64,000 bases of DNA. Origin: Mesorhizobium sp. Root102. GTDB taxonomy: Bacteria; Pseudomonadota; Alphaproteobacteria; Rhizobiales; Rhizobiaceae. The notes under the pieces were generated by a model. It did no database searches. It was given only the letters and a program-made list of their open reading frames with translations, and was not told where the DNA came from. The stretch is taken from assembly GCF_001425625.1 (NCBI RefSeq), contig NZ_LMCP01000006.1:62001-126000 (forward strand), given 5' to 3'. Made by a program: the position numbers and the translations under genes. This document shows, piece after piece, positions 55,294 to 64,000 of this stretch (its first letter is position 1; each line of letters starts with the position of its first letter).

Positions 55294-56453
55294 CTCGGCC
55301 GCATCTTCTGCTGGCCCAGCCTGCTTTCCTGCTGGCTGGGATGGTTCTCTTTTAGGAACGACAGCACTTCCGAGGCCGGCACATCCTTGGCGATGAAGGC
55401 CTGGCCGACGCCGCGCGTCAGGATGAAGGTCAGCGCGCCGCGCGACACCTTCTTGTCCTGGGTGATGAAGGCCAGCAGCGCCTCGGCGTCGGGCAAATCG
55501 CCTGGAATATCGACTATCCGCCAAGGCAGGCCGACGGCGCGCAGATGCGCTTCGACGCGCGCTGCGTCGTCGGGGCTGGCCAGGTTGAGCCGCGACGAGA
55601 ACCGGTACGCCAGCGCCATGCCGATGGCGACGCCCTCGCCATGGACGAGACGGGCTCCGTCATACCGCGTGGCGGCTTCCAGCGCGTGGCCGAACGTATG
55701 GCCGAGATTGAGCAGGGCACGGTCGCCGGTCTCGAACTCGTCGCGGGCAACGACGTCGGCCTTGGCGCGGCAGGCTTCGGCAATCGCCTGCGCCCTCTCC
55801 GGCCCGCCGGCAAACACCTTTGCCCAGTTCTCTTCCAGCCAGGCGAAAAACTCCGGCCGGTCGATCAGCCCGTATTTGGCAAGCTCGGCGTAGCCTGCAC
55901 GGAATTCGCGGATCGGCAGCGTGTCGAGCACTCCGGTGTCAGCCAGCACCAGCTTCGGCTGATGGAAGACGCCGACAAGGTTCTTGCCGCGCGCACTGTT
56001 GATGCCGGTCTTGCCGCCGACCGAGGAATCGACCTGCGCCAGCAATGAGGTCGGAATCTGCACGAAATTCATGCCGCGACGCACGATGCCGGCGGCAAAG
56101 CCGGCGAGATCGCCGATGACGCCGCCGCCAAAGGCGATGACGATGTCGCCGCGCTCCAGTTTCGCAGCCAGCACACCGTCGACCACCTCCTCGAGATGGG
56201 CGAAGCTCTTGGTCTTCTCGCCGGGCGGCAGCGTGATGACGGCCGGTTGAATGCCTACCGTTTCGAGGCCGGCTTTCAGCGCATCGAGATGCGCTGCCGC
56301 GACATTGGCATCGGTGATGACGGCGGCGCGTGTGCCCGGCAGGCGGCGCGAAATCTCCGCACCCGCGCGGGATAGCAATCCCGAACCGATCAGAATGTCG
56401 TAGGTCCGGTCGCCAAGGCCGACTTCGACAACAACGGGTGCATCAACGCTCAC
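55290..56453 (-). CDS. aroB: 3-Dehydroquinate synthase
   Basis: Second step of the shikimate pathway, DAHP to 3-dehydroquinate, an NAD- and Zn-dependent enzyme. The 387-residue protein has the NAD site [48 protein letters not shown], the zinc ligands (E in the [14 protein letters not shown] region, H in [12 protein letters not shown] and HGEGVAIGM) and the RPEF loop. It overlaps aroK by 4 bases. Confidence 0.95.
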   Translation of the reverse strand: MSVDAPVVVEVGLGDRTYDILIGSGLLSRAGAEISRRLPGTRAAVITDANVAAAHLDALKAGLETVGIQPAVITLPPGEKTKSFAHLEEVVDGVLAAKLERGDIVIAFGGGVIGDLAGFAAGIVRRGMNFVQIPTSLLAQVDSSVGGKTGINSARGKNLVGVFHQPKLVLADTGVLDTLPIREFRAGYAELAKYGLIDRPEFFAWLEENWAKVFAGGPERAQAIAEACRAKADVVARDEFETGDRALLNLGHTFGHALEAATRYDGARLVHGEGVAIGMALAYRFSSRLNLASPDDAARVEAHLRAVGLPWRIVDIPGDLPDAEALLAFITQDKKVSRGALTFILTRGVGQAFIAKDVPASEVLSFLKENHPSQQESRLGQQKMRPR

Positions 56454-57061
56454 GATTCCACCTCGCCTGTCGCGGCAGTCTCATCGATGCCGAAATGCCG
56501 GCACAGCGCGTCCACCACCTCGGTGGCTATGACCTCTTTGCGGTCGTCGCGGGTCGGCACTGTGACATCGGATGTCGCGTAGACCGGATAACGCTCCCCC
56601 ATCAGCCGCTCCAGCACGGCGCGGGGGTCAGCGCTTTTCAGGAGCGGCCGGTTCTGCTTCTTGGAGACGCGTTCCATCAACAGGTCGAGCTCGGCCTTCA
56701 GCCACACCGACACGCCGTGCGAGGCGATCGCCTCGCGCGTCTGCGCGTTCATGAAGGCACCGCCGCCTGTCGACAGCACTTGTGGGCCGTTTTCCAGCAC
56801 GCGCAGGATGACGCGCTGCTCCAGCGCCCTGAATTCCGTCTCGCCATAGCGCTCGAACAGCTCCGGAACGGTCATGCGCGAGACACTTTCGATCTCCTGG
56901 TCGCTGTCGATGAACGGAAGCGCCAGCATCGTCGCCACCTTGCGGCCGATCGCCGTCTTGCCGGCGCCCATCAGCCCGACAAAGACGACGGAACGGCTGC
57001 CCAGCCGGCCAAGCAGCGCGGCGTGGGTCTCGTCCGGAGGATTTGCTGGCAGCGCGTTCAT
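56450..57061 (-). CDS. aroK: Shikimate kinase
   Basis: Phosphorylates shikimate in aromatic amino-acid synthesis. Walker A GLMGAGKT is at residues 29-36; FIDSDQEIE and STGGGAFMN bind shikimate, and the lid [24 protein letters not shown] follows. The 203 residues from ATG 57061 fit the family, with a slightly long N-terminus; the open frame to 57163 is not used. It starts the aroK-aroB-corC operon. A promoter TTGACG-17-TCGATA lies at 57093-57121 on the minus strand. Confidence 0.93.
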   Translation of the reverse strand: MNALPANPPDETHAALLGRLGSRSVVFVGLMGAGKTAIGRKVATMLALPFIDSDQEIESVSRMTVPELFERYGETEFRALEQRVILRVLENGPQVLSTGGGAFMNAQTREAIASHGVSVWLKAELDLLMERVSKKQNRPLLKSADPRAVLERLMGERYPVYATSDVTVPTRDDRKEVIATEVVDALCRHFGIDETAATGEVES

Positions 57062-57092
57062 CGGATGTTTTCCACGGCCCTCTTTGCCGGCG

Positions 57093-57121
57093 TATCGACA
57101 TGAAAAGCCCGTTTGCGTCAA
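57093..57121 (-). promoter_or_regulatory. Candidate aroK promoter
   Basis: On the minus strand: TTGACG, a 17-base spacer, TCGATA. The -10 box is imperfect. It lies about 32 bases before the aroK ATG. Confidence 0.45.
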
Positions 57122-57194
57122 GCGTGGCAAGCACCTTGAGCCTGATATGGCTGACCTCTGCATCAGAAGTTGCTAGCGGGCCTCAGCTTCTTCC

Positions 57195-57223
57195 TTGAAT
57201 TGGCCGGATTGGCGTCCCATAAG
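57195..57223 (+). promoter_or_regulatory. Candidate promoter of the small membrane protein-xerD transcript
   Basis: TTGAAT, a 17-base spacer, CATAAG. It lies 46 bases before the start of the small membrane protein gene. The -10 box is weak. Confidence 0.4.
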
Positions 57224-57268
57224 GGGACAGGGTTTGGAAACGCAGAACAAGAAGACGGGCGAATATTG

Positions 57269-57421
57269 ATGCCGACACTGTTTCGCTTTGTCGTTACGCT
57301 CGCGATTCTGGCTGGCATTGCCTATGGTACGATGTTCGCACTGGTGATGTTCGTCGAGCCCAAGAAGGGGGAAATGAGCGTGCGCATCCCTCCGGAAAAG
57401 CTCAATCCCAAGAAAAGTTGA
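57269..57421 (+). CDS. Small single-pass membrane protein upstream of xerD
   Basis: A 50-residue protein: MPTLFRFVVTLAILAGIAYG, one membrane segment to about residue 28, then a charged tail (EPKKGEMSVRIPPEKLNPKKS). Proteins of this shape precede xerD in many rhizobia. No function is known. The stop lies 17 bases before the xerD start. Confidence 0.7.
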   Translation: MPTLFRFVVTLAILAGIAYGTMFALVMFVEPKKGEMSVRIPPEKLNPKKS

Positions 57422-57438
57422 ATGACAAGAAAAGCTGA

Positions 57439-58356
57439 ATGAACAGCGCCGCCCGCATCGAAGCCTTTCTGGAAATGATGAGTGCCGAGCGGGGTGCTGC
57501 CGAAAACACGCTTTCCTCCTACCGCCGTGACCTCGAAGACGCCTCAAGCGAGATCGATGGCGGTCTCGCCGGCGCGGCCGCTGCCGATATCCGCGCCTAT
57601 CTCGACGACATCGCCGCCCGTGGCTTTGCCGCCACGTCGCAGGCGCGCAAACTGTCGGCGATCCGCCAGTTCTTCAAATTCCTCTACGCCGAAGGCCTGC
57701 GCGGCGATGACCCGACCGGCACGCTGGACAGCCCGAAAAAGGGCCGTCCGCTGCCCAAGACGATGAGCGAGGCCGACACCGCTAGGCTGATCGACCGCGC
57801 GGCACTTGAGGCCGGCGATGCTGCGCTCGGCAACAGTGAATGGCTGGCTTCGCTGCGGCTGCATGCGTTGGTCGAGGTGCTTTATGCCACCGGCCTGCGC
57901 GTTTCCGAACTGGTCGGCCTGCCGGTGACGGTGGCGCAGCGCGATGACCGCTTCTTCATGGTGCGCGGCAAGGGCGACAAAGAGCGCATGGTGCCGCTCT
58001 CGGCCAAGGCGCGCACAGCGATGAAAAGCTGGCTTGCCGCCCGCGCCAAGGTTCCCGCCTTCGCCGACAGTCCGTTCCTGTTTCCGGCCGCCTCCGACAG
58101 CGGCTGTCTCTCGCGTCAGGTCTTCGCGCGCGACCTGAAAGGGCTGGCGGCAAGAGCCGGCATCGCCTCGGCGAAGATCTCGCCGCATGTGCTGCGCCAT
58201 GCTTTCGCCAGCCATCTCCTGCAGAACGGCGCCGATCTCAGGGCCGTGCAGCAATTGCTCGGCCATGCCGACATATCGACGACACAGATTTATACCCATG
58301 TGCTGGAAGAGCGGCTGGTGCGGCTGGTCAACGATCATCATCCGCTTGCCGACTAG
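57439..58356 (+). CDS. xerD: Tyrosine recombinase XerD
   Basis: Resolves chromosome dimers at dif together with XerC at the septum under FtsK. The 305-residue protein carries the tyrosine recombinase catalytic set: R154 in GLRVSEL, K178, H250 and R253 in [13 protein letters not shown]276 in LGHADIS and the nucleophile Y285 in TTQIYTHV. The N-terminal SAM-like DNA-binding domain covers about residues 1-100. Confidence 0.92.
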   Translation: MNSAARIEAFLEMMSAERGAAENTLSSYRRDLEDASSEIDGGLAGAAAADIRAYLDDIAARGFAATSQARKLSAIRQFFKFLYAEGLRGDDPTGTLDSPKKGRPLPKTMSEADTARLIDRAALEAGDAALGNSEWLASLRLHALVEVLYATGLRVSELVGLPVTVAQRDDRFFMVRGKGDKERMVPLSAKARTAMKSWLAARAKVPAFADSPFLFPAASDSGCLSRQVFARDLKGLAARAGIASAKISPHVLRHAFASHLLQNGADLRAVQQLLGHADISTTQIYTHVLEERLVRLVNDHHPLAD

Positions 58357-58455
58357 ACCTCATATCGCTATGTGAGGACGACATTCCACCGCCCGGAGCC
58401 TTGTATTCAAGGGTTCCGTCAGCCATTGCCTTCCGACGTATCGGTCCGCTCACGC

Positions 58456-59406
58456 ATGTATAATTACCTCGATTTCGAAAAGCCGGTGCAGGACCTCGAG
58501 GGCAAGATCCTTGAGCTGAAGAAGCTTGCCGAGAACGGCGAGGCGGTGGATGTTGGCGACGAGATCAGCCGTCTCGAGAAGCGCTCCCGCGACGCCCTGC
58601 GCGACGCCTACAAGGCGCTGACCCCGTGGCAGAAGGTGCAGGTGGCGCGCCATCCCGACAGGCCGCATTGCGTCGACTACATCAAGGGTCTGTTCAACGA
58701 TTTCACGCCGCTGGCCGGCGACCGCAATTACGGCGAGGACCAGGCGATCGTCGGCGGCTTCGCCCGTTTTCGCGGCGAGCCTGTCGCCATCATCGGCCAG
58801 GAAAAGGGTTCCGACACGACCAGCCGGCTGAAGCACAATTTCGGTTCGGTGCGGCCGGAAGGCTACCGCAAGGCGGTGCGGCTGATGGAACTCGCCGACC
58901 GCTTCAAGATCCCGTTGCTGACACTGGTGGACACCGCCGGCGCCTATCCCGGCGTCGGTGCCGAGGAGCGTGGCCAGGCGGAAGCCATTGCCCGCTCGAC
59001 TTCGGCCTGCCTTGGCCTGAAAGTGCCATCGATCTCGGTGGTCATCGGCGAAGGCGGCTCGGGCGGCGCCATCGCGATCGCCACCGCCAACCGCGTCTAC
59101 ATGCTCGAACATTCCATCTACTCGGTGATCTCGCCGGAGGGCGCCGCCTCGATCCTGTGGCGCGACACGACGCGGTCGAAGGACGCGGCGACCAACATGA
59201 AGATCACCGCGCAGGATCTTCTGGAGTTGAAGATCATCGACGCCATCATTCCCGAGCCGCTCGGCGGCGCGCATCGTGGCGCCGAAACCGTGATTGCCGC
59301 GACCGGCGACCTGATCGCCAGGACGATGAAAGAGTTTGCTGGCGCCAACACCGATTTCCGCGAGCAGCGCCGCGAGAAGTACCTGGCTATGGGCCGCAGT
59401 CTCTGA
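58456..59406 (+). CDS. accA: Acetyl-CoA carboxylase carboxyltransferase subunit alpha
   Basis: Half of the carboxyltransferase that makes malonyl-CoA for fatty acid synthesis. The 317 residues begin [18 protein letters not shown], and continue with [57 protein letters not shown] and [40 protein letters not shown]. The start at 58456 is chosen over in-frame starts upstream. It stands alone from accD, as usual. Confidence 0.96.
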   Translation: MYNYLDFEKPVQDLEGKILELKKLAENGEAVDVGDEISRLEKRSRDALRDAYKALTPWQKVQVARHPDRPHCVDYIKGLFNDFTPLAGDRNYGEDQAIVGGFARFRGEPVAIIGQEKGSDTTSRLKHNFGSVRPEGYRKAVRLMELADRFKIPLLTLVDTAGAYPGVGAEERGQAEAIARSTSACLGLKVPSISVVIGEGGSGGAIAIATANRVYMLEHSIYSVISPEGAASILWRDTTRSKDAATNMKITAQDLLELKIIDAIIPEPLGGAHRGAETVIAATGDLIARTMKEFAGANTDFREQRREKYLAMGRSL

Positions 59407-59422
59407 CCACGTGCAGCCTTGC

Positions 59423-59466
59423 CCGCCACAATGTGGCGGTCCGGAGCATTTTTGCCACAAAAATGC
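59423..59466 (+). terminator. Two adjacent hairpins after accA
   Basis: CCGCCACA/TGTGGCGG (59423-59439) and GCATTTTTG/CAAAAATGC (59446-59466, 3-base loop CCA). They begin 17 bases after the accA stop and probably end or protect the accA message. There is no T-run after the second. Confidence 0.55.
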
Positions 59467-59622
59467 CGCTGCATTCGGCTCAATGGAACAGCCGCGAGGG
59501 GACGCGTCGACACTTGCGGTAAGGAATTTTCAAGGTTAACGGGCTTAGGGTCCGCCCACGTTCAATGCAGTAGCCGTGGCACAAATTGCCCTGGCGCCAG
59601 AGAAAAGACGATATCCGCAGCC

Positions 59623-60921
59623 ATGTTTGTCAAGATTGCCCGCACCGGACTTCTGATCGCCGCCCTCGGCGTTGCCGGCTGCAACAATTCGTCGATGAAG
59701 GATTTTGCCCCGGAGGCCAATAAGCCGCTGCCCGACAAGATCCTCGCCGACATGAAGGCCAAGGGCATGGTCCGCACTTCCTCGGTGATGGCCCGCATCT
59801 TCAAGGAAGAGGGCAAGCTCGAAATCTGGAAGGCCAAGACCAATGGCCGGTACGACATGGTGGCCAGCTACGACATCTGCAAATGGTCGGGCAAGCTGGG
59901 CCCCAAATACACCGAGGGTGACCGCCAGGCGCCGGAAGGCTTCTACACGGTGCGGCCGTCGCAGATGAATCCCCGCTCGAACTACCATCTGTCCTTCAAC
60001 ATCGGCTTTCCCAACGCCTATGACCGCGCCAATGGCCGCACGGGTCAGAACCTGATGGTGCATGGCGCTTGCTCGTCGTCGGGCTGCTATTCGATGACCG
60101 ATGCGCAGATCGAGCAGATCTATGCCTTTGGCCGCGACGCGTTTCAGGGCGGGCAGACCGAGTTCCAGGTCGAGGCCTTTCCGTTCCGTATGACCGCCGC
60201 CAACATGGCGCGCTATCGCAACGACCCGAATTACGAATTCTGGAAGATGCTGAAGGTCGGCTACGACAATTTCGAGATCACCAAGGTTCCGCCGAAGGTC
60301 GATGTCTGCGAAAAGCGTTATGTCTTCAACCAGGTTGCCGCTGACGGCCAGACATTCGATCCGACCGGCGCCTGCCCGGCGACGACGCAGCCTGATTCGC
60401 TGAAAAGCGCCTACAATTCCTACATGAGCACCTATGACGCGGCTTTCAACAGCGCGGTCAAGGCCAGCGTGCCCCCACCCAAGCCGACCATCGCCGGCAT
60501 CAAGGAAGCCAGCATCGTCTCCGACTGGTCCAAGCGCCGGGCGCGCGGCGAGCGCGTGCCGATCGACCCGCCGTCGCTCAACAATGACGGCACGGTCACC
60601 GAGACGGCGCGCATGGGCCGCATCGATTCGCCGGCAGGCCGCAAGATGGCCGCCCTCGACGCCGAAAAGGCCGCCAAGCAGAAGGCCGAAGAGCAGAGGC
60701 TGGCTGCCGTAGAGGCGGCCAAGCAAGCCAAGGAAGCCGCCAAGGCCCAGGCTCTGGCTCAAAAGGAGGCCGAGAAGGCCGCCAAGGAAGCCCCTGTCGC
60801 CACCGCGACCATCGTGGCCCCTTCCGAAGCCGCGCCAGTGGCCGAAACGGAGGCGGTAAGCGCCGATGAGAGCCGTGTGACGAAGCTGAAGAACAAGTTG
60901 CTCGGCATGTTCGGCGGTTGA
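59623..60921 (+). CDS. L,D-transpeptidase family lipoprotein
   Basis: A 432-residue murein enzyme of the YkuD family. A signal peptide ends in the lipobox GVAGC, so C20 would be lipidated. The catalytic motif H148-x6-SGC155-YSM is complete. After the YkuD domain, a long Ala/Glu/Lys-rich helical tail (about residues 345-425) looks like a coiled coil or spacer. This class forms 3-3 cross-links or attaches proteins to murein. The start at 59623 is chosen; the open frame upstream lacks similarity. Confidence 0.88.
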   Translation: MFVKIARTGLLIAALGVAGCNNSSMKDFAPEANKPLPDKILADMKAKGMVRTSSVMARIFKEEGKLEIWKAKTNGRYDMVASYDICKWSGKLGPKYTEGDRQAPEGFYTVRPSQMNPRSNYHLSFNIGFPNAYDRANGRTGQNLMVHGACSSSGCYSMTDAQIEQIYAFGRDAFQGGQTEFQVEAFPFRMTAANMARYRNDPNYEFWKMLKVGYDNFEITKVPPKVDVCEKRYVFNQVAADGQTFDPTGACPATTQPDSLKSAYNSYMSTYDAAFNSAVKASVPPPKPTIAGIKEASIVSDWSKRRARGERVPIDPPSLNNDGTVTETARMGRIDSPAGRKMAALDAEKAAKQKAEEQRLAAVEAAKQAKEAAKAQALAQKEAEKAAKEAPVATATIVAPSEAAPVAETEAVSADESRVTKLKNKLLGMFGG

Positions 60922-60930
60922 TTTTCACCC

Positions 60931-61173
60931 GTGGCTGACCGCGCCGATATCTATGACCTCAAGGGACTGAACTGTCCCTTGCCCGTGCTCAAGGCGAAGA
61001 AACGCCTGGCCGGGATGCAAGCGGGCAGCCAGCTGTGGCTCGAAACCACCGATCCGCTGGCCGTGATCGACATTCCGGCATTCTGCTCCGACAGCGGCCA
61101 CCGTCTGATCGAAACGGCGTCGGTATCAGGCGGCCATCGCTTCCTGGTCGAGCGAGGCGAACAGCAATCGTAG
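60931..61173 (+). CDS. TusA/SirA-family sulfur carrier protein
   Basis: An 80-residue protein with the TusA signature LKGLNCPLPVLKAKKRL; C15 is the sulfur-carrying cysteine. The start is GTG at 60931. TusA-like proteins deliver sulfur for tRNA thiolation or other pathways; which one is unclear. It follows the L,D-transpeptidase gene after 9 bases, and is convergent with the GTPase gene, 3 bases apart. Confidence 0.85.
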   Translation: MADRADIYDLKGLNCPLPVLKAKKRLAGMQAGSQLWLETTDPLAVIDIPAFCSDSGHRLIETASVSGGHRFLVERGEQQS

Positions 61174-61176
61174 GAT

Positions 61177-62286
61177 TTACCGTCCGGCAATAGCCAGCGG
61201 GTTGTTTTCCAGCGCCGCGCGGTCGGGCGTGTCGATCGACGGCCGGTTGGTGAAGGCGGCGAACAGCCTGCGGATATAATCTTCCGGCATGTCGAGCGTG
61301 ATCAGCACCAGCCGCGTGCCGCGCTTGCCATCGGGCCAGGACGACAATTGCACCGGCGGATGCAGGATCTTCTGCACGCCATGGATCACCAACGGCCGCG
61401 ACGGGTCTTCCCGGAGCTCGATGACGCCTTTCATCCGCAGCAGGCGCTCGCCATGGGTCGAACGCAGCAGGTCGAGAAACATCTCGATGGCTGAAAACGG
61501 CACCGGCCCGTCATGCACCAGCGAATAGGAACGCACGCGCGAATCGTGGCGATGGCCGTGGTCATGGCCATCTTGATGATCATGGTCATAATGATGGTGG
61601 TCGTGATCGTGCGCTGCTTCCTCGCCAAGCCAGCGCCGCACGTCGGCGGATTTCGTCGCCGGATTGTAGAGGCCGCAGTCAAACAGCGCCACCACGCCTG
61701 TCCCCGTGTCGGCGACATCGAGCAGTTCGGCGCCTGGATTGATCTGCCGCAGGCGTGCCCGCAGTGTTTCCAGTTCGCTGGGATCGGTGGCCAGATCGGC
61801 CTTGCTGAGCACGATGCGGTCGGCGACGGCGACCTGCTTGACCGCCTCGACATGGGCATCGAGCGTGGCATTGCCGTTGACTGCATCGACCAGCGTGATG
61901 ACGCCGTCGAGCCGGAAGGCCTGGACAAGCGCGGGATGCGCCATGATCGACTGCAGCACCGGCGCCGGGTCGGCAAGGCCGGTGGTCTCGACGATGACGC
62001 GGGCAAGACGGGCGATACGGCCGGTCTGCAGCCGGTCGACCAGATCGGCCAGCGTATCGACCAGCTCACCGCGCACCGTGCAGCACAGGCAGCCGTCGGA
62101 AAGCTGGATGATGCCGTCTGAAGACTGCTCGACCAGCAGATGGTCGATCGCCACCTCGCCGAACTCGTTGATGATGACCGCCGTGTCGGCCAGCGCCGGA
62201 TCCTTGAGCAGCCGGTTGAGCAGCGTCGTCTTGCCGGCGCCGAGGAAGCCGGTCAGCACCGAGACGGGGATCGGGAAGCCGCTCAT
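61177..62286 (-). CDS. CobW-like (COG0523) metal-chaperone GTPase
   Basis: A 369-residue GTPase. Walker A GFLGAGKT (13-20), the metal-binding CxCC motif GCLCCT (C66, C68, C69), then VSKADLAT-type G4 (VLSKADL) and a long His/Asp tract (HDHDHHHYDHDHQDGHDHG, residues about 230-258) before the CobW_C domain. COG0523 members deliver Zn, Co or Fe to partner proteins; without a Zur box visible, the metal is unknown. It is not next to cobST, so cobalamin involvement is only possible. Confidence 0.85.
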   Translation of the reverse strand: MSGFPIPVSVLTGFLGAGKTTLLNRLLKDPALADTAVIINEFGEVAIDHLLVEQSSDGIIQLSDGCLCCTVRGELVDTLADLVDRLQTGRIARLARVIVETTGLADPAPVLQSIMAHPALVQAFRLDGVITLVDAVNGNATLDAHVEAVKQVAVADRIVLSKADLATDPSELETLRARLRQINPGAELLDVADTGTGVVALFDCGLYNPATKSADVRRWLGEEAAHDHDHHHYDHDHQDGHDHGHRHDSRVRSYSLVHDGPVPFSAIEMFLDLLRSTHGERLLRMKGVIELREDPSRPLVIHGVQKILHPPVQLSSWPDGKRGTRLVLITLDMPEDYIRRLFAAFTNRPSIDTPDRAALENNPLAIAGR

Positions 62287-62308
62287 CGAACTCTATCTGT
62301 CTGTTTGA

Positions 62309-62354
62309 GCATGATCTTTTTCCGAAAACCGGTGCCCACTTTTCGGGATCATGC
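62309..62354. repeat. GATCATGC-bounded intergenic repeat (family R1), copy c
   Basis: gcatgatctttttccgaaaaccggtgcccacttttcgggatcatgc is split here as gcatgatc, CCGAAAA/TTTTCGG stem, gatcatgc. It fills the spacer between the COG0523 GTPase gene and the carboxypeptidase gene, both on the minus strand, and may serve as terminator for the latter. Confidence 0.78.
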
Positions 62355-62356
62355 TT

Positions 62357-63520
62357 CTAGTTCGCAACCTTGGCCGGCTGGTCGCCCTGCGCGGCGGAGC
62401 CGGCAATCTTCGGACCGGTGCCGGCCGGCGCCGGTCTGTCGGGCCGCCAGCTGGGGATCGGCACGTCGGCGTATTCCTGGCCGCCGTGATCGAGGATGGC
62501 CTTCGGCGCCGGACCGGTGGCGCCGCCAAGGCCGACGGCAACCAGCGTCGGCACATGGTCGAGCTTTTCCTGATAGGGCGATTTCGGCACGTCCTTGGCG
62601 ACGGCCGGCGGCGCTTCGGACTGTTCCTCAGGCGCCTTCTTCTTGCAGACCTCGTCATGCATGTCGTTGGGCGAGACCGTGTCGCCGTAGGGCGCCAGCG
62701 TGGTGACAGTGGCCGAACCGGCGGCAGGCGTGTCAAAACCCTGGTCGAGCAATCTCGCGGCGGTCTCGGCACGGGTGACTGCCGACTTCTCACCAAGCAC
62801 GACCGCGACCAGCGTGCGCCCGTTGCGGGTCGCCGAACCGATCATGTTGAAGCCGGAGGGGCAGACAAAGCCGGTCTTCATGCCGTCGGCGCCGGGATAG
62901 CGGCCGATCAAGAGATTGTAGTTCGGGATCGCCTTCTTGCCGACGGCAAGACCTTCGATCGAAAACCACGGCACATATTGCGGAAATTCACGGCGGATCG
63001 CCATCACCAGCACGGCGAGGTCGCGCGCCGTCGTGTACTGGTCCGGCGAGTAGAGCCCGTTCGGATTGACGAAATGCGTGCCGTTCATGCCGAGCCGGGT
63101 CGCCTCGGCATTCATCCGCTCGGCAAAGGCTGCCTGCGAACCGCCGACATTTTCGCCGACGGCCATGGCGATGTCGTTGGCCGATTTGACCAGCATCATC
63201 TTCAACGCATTGTCGAGCCGCATCACCGAGCCCGGCTTGAAGCCCATCTTGCTTGGCGGCTCGGCGGCGGAGTGTTTCGTCACCTTGATCGGCGAATCAA
63301 GCTGCACTTCGCCGGCCGCGATTGCCCGAAAGGTCACATAAGCGGTCATCAGCTTGCTCAGCGACGCCGGATACCAGCGCTTGAACGCATCCTGGTGCTG
63401 CAGGATCTTTCCGCCGTTGAGGTCGAACACAACCACCGGATTGGCCAGCGCCGGCCCGGCCACGACCGTCAGCGCCATTGTGCCAGCCGAGAATAGTTTG
63501 AAGAAATGCCTGTGCCGCAT
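62357..63520 (-). CDS. D-alanyl-D-alanine carboxypeptidase (penicillin-binding protein)
   Basis: A 387-residue serine carboxypeptidase of the DacA/PBP5 class that trims the terminal D-Ala of murein peptides. A signal peptide (about residues 1-26, ending PALA) precedes VFDLNGGKILQHQDAF. The active-site motifs are SLSK (53-56), SAN in VKSANDIAM, and KTG in DGMKTGFVC. The C-terminal tail is proline-rich and low-complexity, unlike the beta-domain of E. coli PBP5. The start at 63520 (MRHRHFFK) is chosen. Confidence 0.9.
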   Translation of the reverse strand: MRHRHFFKLFSAGTMALTVVAGPALANPVVVFDLNGGKILQHQDAFKRWYPASLSKLMTAYVTFRAIAAGEVQLDSPIKVTKHSAAEPPSKMGFKPGSVMRLDNALKMMLVKSANDIAMAVGENVGGSQAAFAERMNAEATRLGMNGTHFVNPNGLYSPDQYTTARDLAVLVMAIRREFPQYVPWFSIEGLAVGKKAIPNYNLLIGRYPGADGMKTGFVCPSGFNMIGSATRNGRTLVAVVLGEKSAVTRAETAARLLDQGFDTPAAGSATVTTLAPYGDTVSPNDMHDEVCKKKAPEEQSEAPPAVAKDVPKSPYQEKLDHVPTLVAVGLGGATGPAPKAILDHGGQEYADVPIPSWRPDRPAPAGTGPKIAGSAAQGDQPAKVAN

Positions 63521-63733
63521 GATCAAATCCGAAATCGCCTCTTGCCGTAGTCGCCCCTGGCTCCGTAAGATTTCGTTACGCGATCGCCAGCATGATAGGT
63601 CCGACCCTCAAAAACCGGACCGCATCGTTGCGGTGCTATTTACTCTATGTGACGCCAACATGGCAAAGTGCCTGGCGATCACAATTGCAAGGCGGATAAC
63701 ACCCGCCTGCCCCAACAGCGAGATGGAACCATC

Positions 63734-64000
63734 ATGCCAATCCTGAACCGTGCCGCCGAAATGCAGGACGAAGTCGCCGGCTGGCGCCAGCATCTGCACC
63801 AGACGCCAGAACTGAACTTCGACGTCTTCAAGACCGCTGCCTTCGTCACCGAGAAGCTGAAAGCCTTCGGTTGCGACGATGTGGTCACCGGTCTCGGCAA
63901 GACCGGCGTGGTTGGCATCATCCGCGGCCGCCAGGGCGAAGGCCCCACCATCGGCCTGCGCGCCGACATGGACGCTCTGCCGCTCAACGAGACCACCGGA
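63734..64000 (+). CDS. M20-family amidohydrolase (hippurate hydrolase-like), 3'-truncated
   Basis: The first 89 codons of a metal-dependent amidohydrolase, cut by the window end. MPILNRAAEMQDEVAGWRQHLHQTPELNFDVFKTA is the family N-terminus, and GLRADMDALPLNETTG holds the M20 metal-site aspartate. Hippurate hydrolase or N-acyl-amino-acid amidohydrolase is the usual annotation; the substrate cannot be predicted from this part. Confidence 0.86.
   Translation, partial: MPILNRAAEMQDEVAGWRQHLHQTPELNFDVFKTAAFVTEKLKAFGCDDVVTGLGKTGVVGIIRGRQGEGPTIGLRADMDALPLNETTG

Noticed and set aside
53728..55893. 721-codon open frame on the plus strand
   Set aside because: It runs antisense through the broken esterase, the CorC-type gene and part of aroB; no motif supports it.

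Overview
The window looks like chromosomal core sequence from a Rhizobiales alphaproteobacterium, most likely Mesorhizobium. The evidence is the high GC, the ugpBAEC transport operon, the argH/lptM/lysA and aroK-aroB-CorC-type clusters, cobS-cobT next to a J-domain gene, a SAM-II riboswitch ahead of metX-metW, and two families of rhizobial intergenic palindromes. About 68 genes are packed closely. I see no rRNA, tRNA, CRISPR array, insertion sequence, prophage or plasmid function.

Layout. 1-3.6 kb: ferric-iron ABC importer (fbpA 3' part, fbpB, fbpC). 3.7-9 kb (minus strand): glycerol-3-phosphate importer ugpBAEC followed by a GpdQ-like glycerophosphodiesterase. 9.2-9.8 kb: frameshifted endonuclease/exonuclease/phosphatase remnant. 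9.9-17.7 kb: tlpA-like thioredoxin, argH, lptM-like lipoprotein, lysA, an ArsR regulator divergent from a threonine dehydratase-like gene, and a large TIGR02302-type membrane protein. 17.8-25.1 kb: frameshifted glyoxalase, LysR regulator divergent from an EamA transporter, response regulator, hpt, a gene divergent from ftsE-ftsX, a YdcF-like gene and a PNPOx-like protein. 25.2-37.8 kb: small metabolic genes, plsC, LysE exporter, aldo/keto reductase, ChaC, PfkB kinase, tyrC-hisC divergent from metX-metW, DUF1330, GT2 and a VWA protein. 37.9-47.6 kb: SbmA-type ABC protein, methyltransferase, gloB, cupin, YhhN-like and EamA membrane proteins, DUF3108, rpmB, yhhQ, a spermidine-synthase-like gene and a phytase-like gene. 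47.6-53.3 kb: cobT, cobS, J-domain protein, bolA, a TPP enzyme. 53.5-64 kb: esterase broken by an amber codon, a CorC-type gene lacking most of DUF21, aroB, aroK, xerD, accA, L,D-transpeptidase, tusA-like, a COG0523 GTPase, a D,D-carboxypeptidase and the start of an M20 amidohydrolase.

The genes serve nutrient uptake (iron, glycerol phosphate), amino-acid synthesis (Arg, Lys, Tyr, His, Met, shikimate), envelope and division (FtsEX, L,D- and D,D-peptidases, PlsC, AccA), cobalamin (CobST) and queuosine salvage (YhhQ).

The most interesting signals are non-coding. The rpmB-yhhQ spacer is almost entirely hairpins and ends in a preQ1-I-like aptamer whose pseudoknot would contain the yhhQ start codon. 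A complete promoter, SAM-II aptamer and terminator precede metX. A perfect CtrA-type TTAA-N7-TTAA site lies before ftsE. Three genes are each broken by a single-base change, and one CorC-type gene carries an in-frame domain deletion. All identifications come from reading the sequence; no database search was run.
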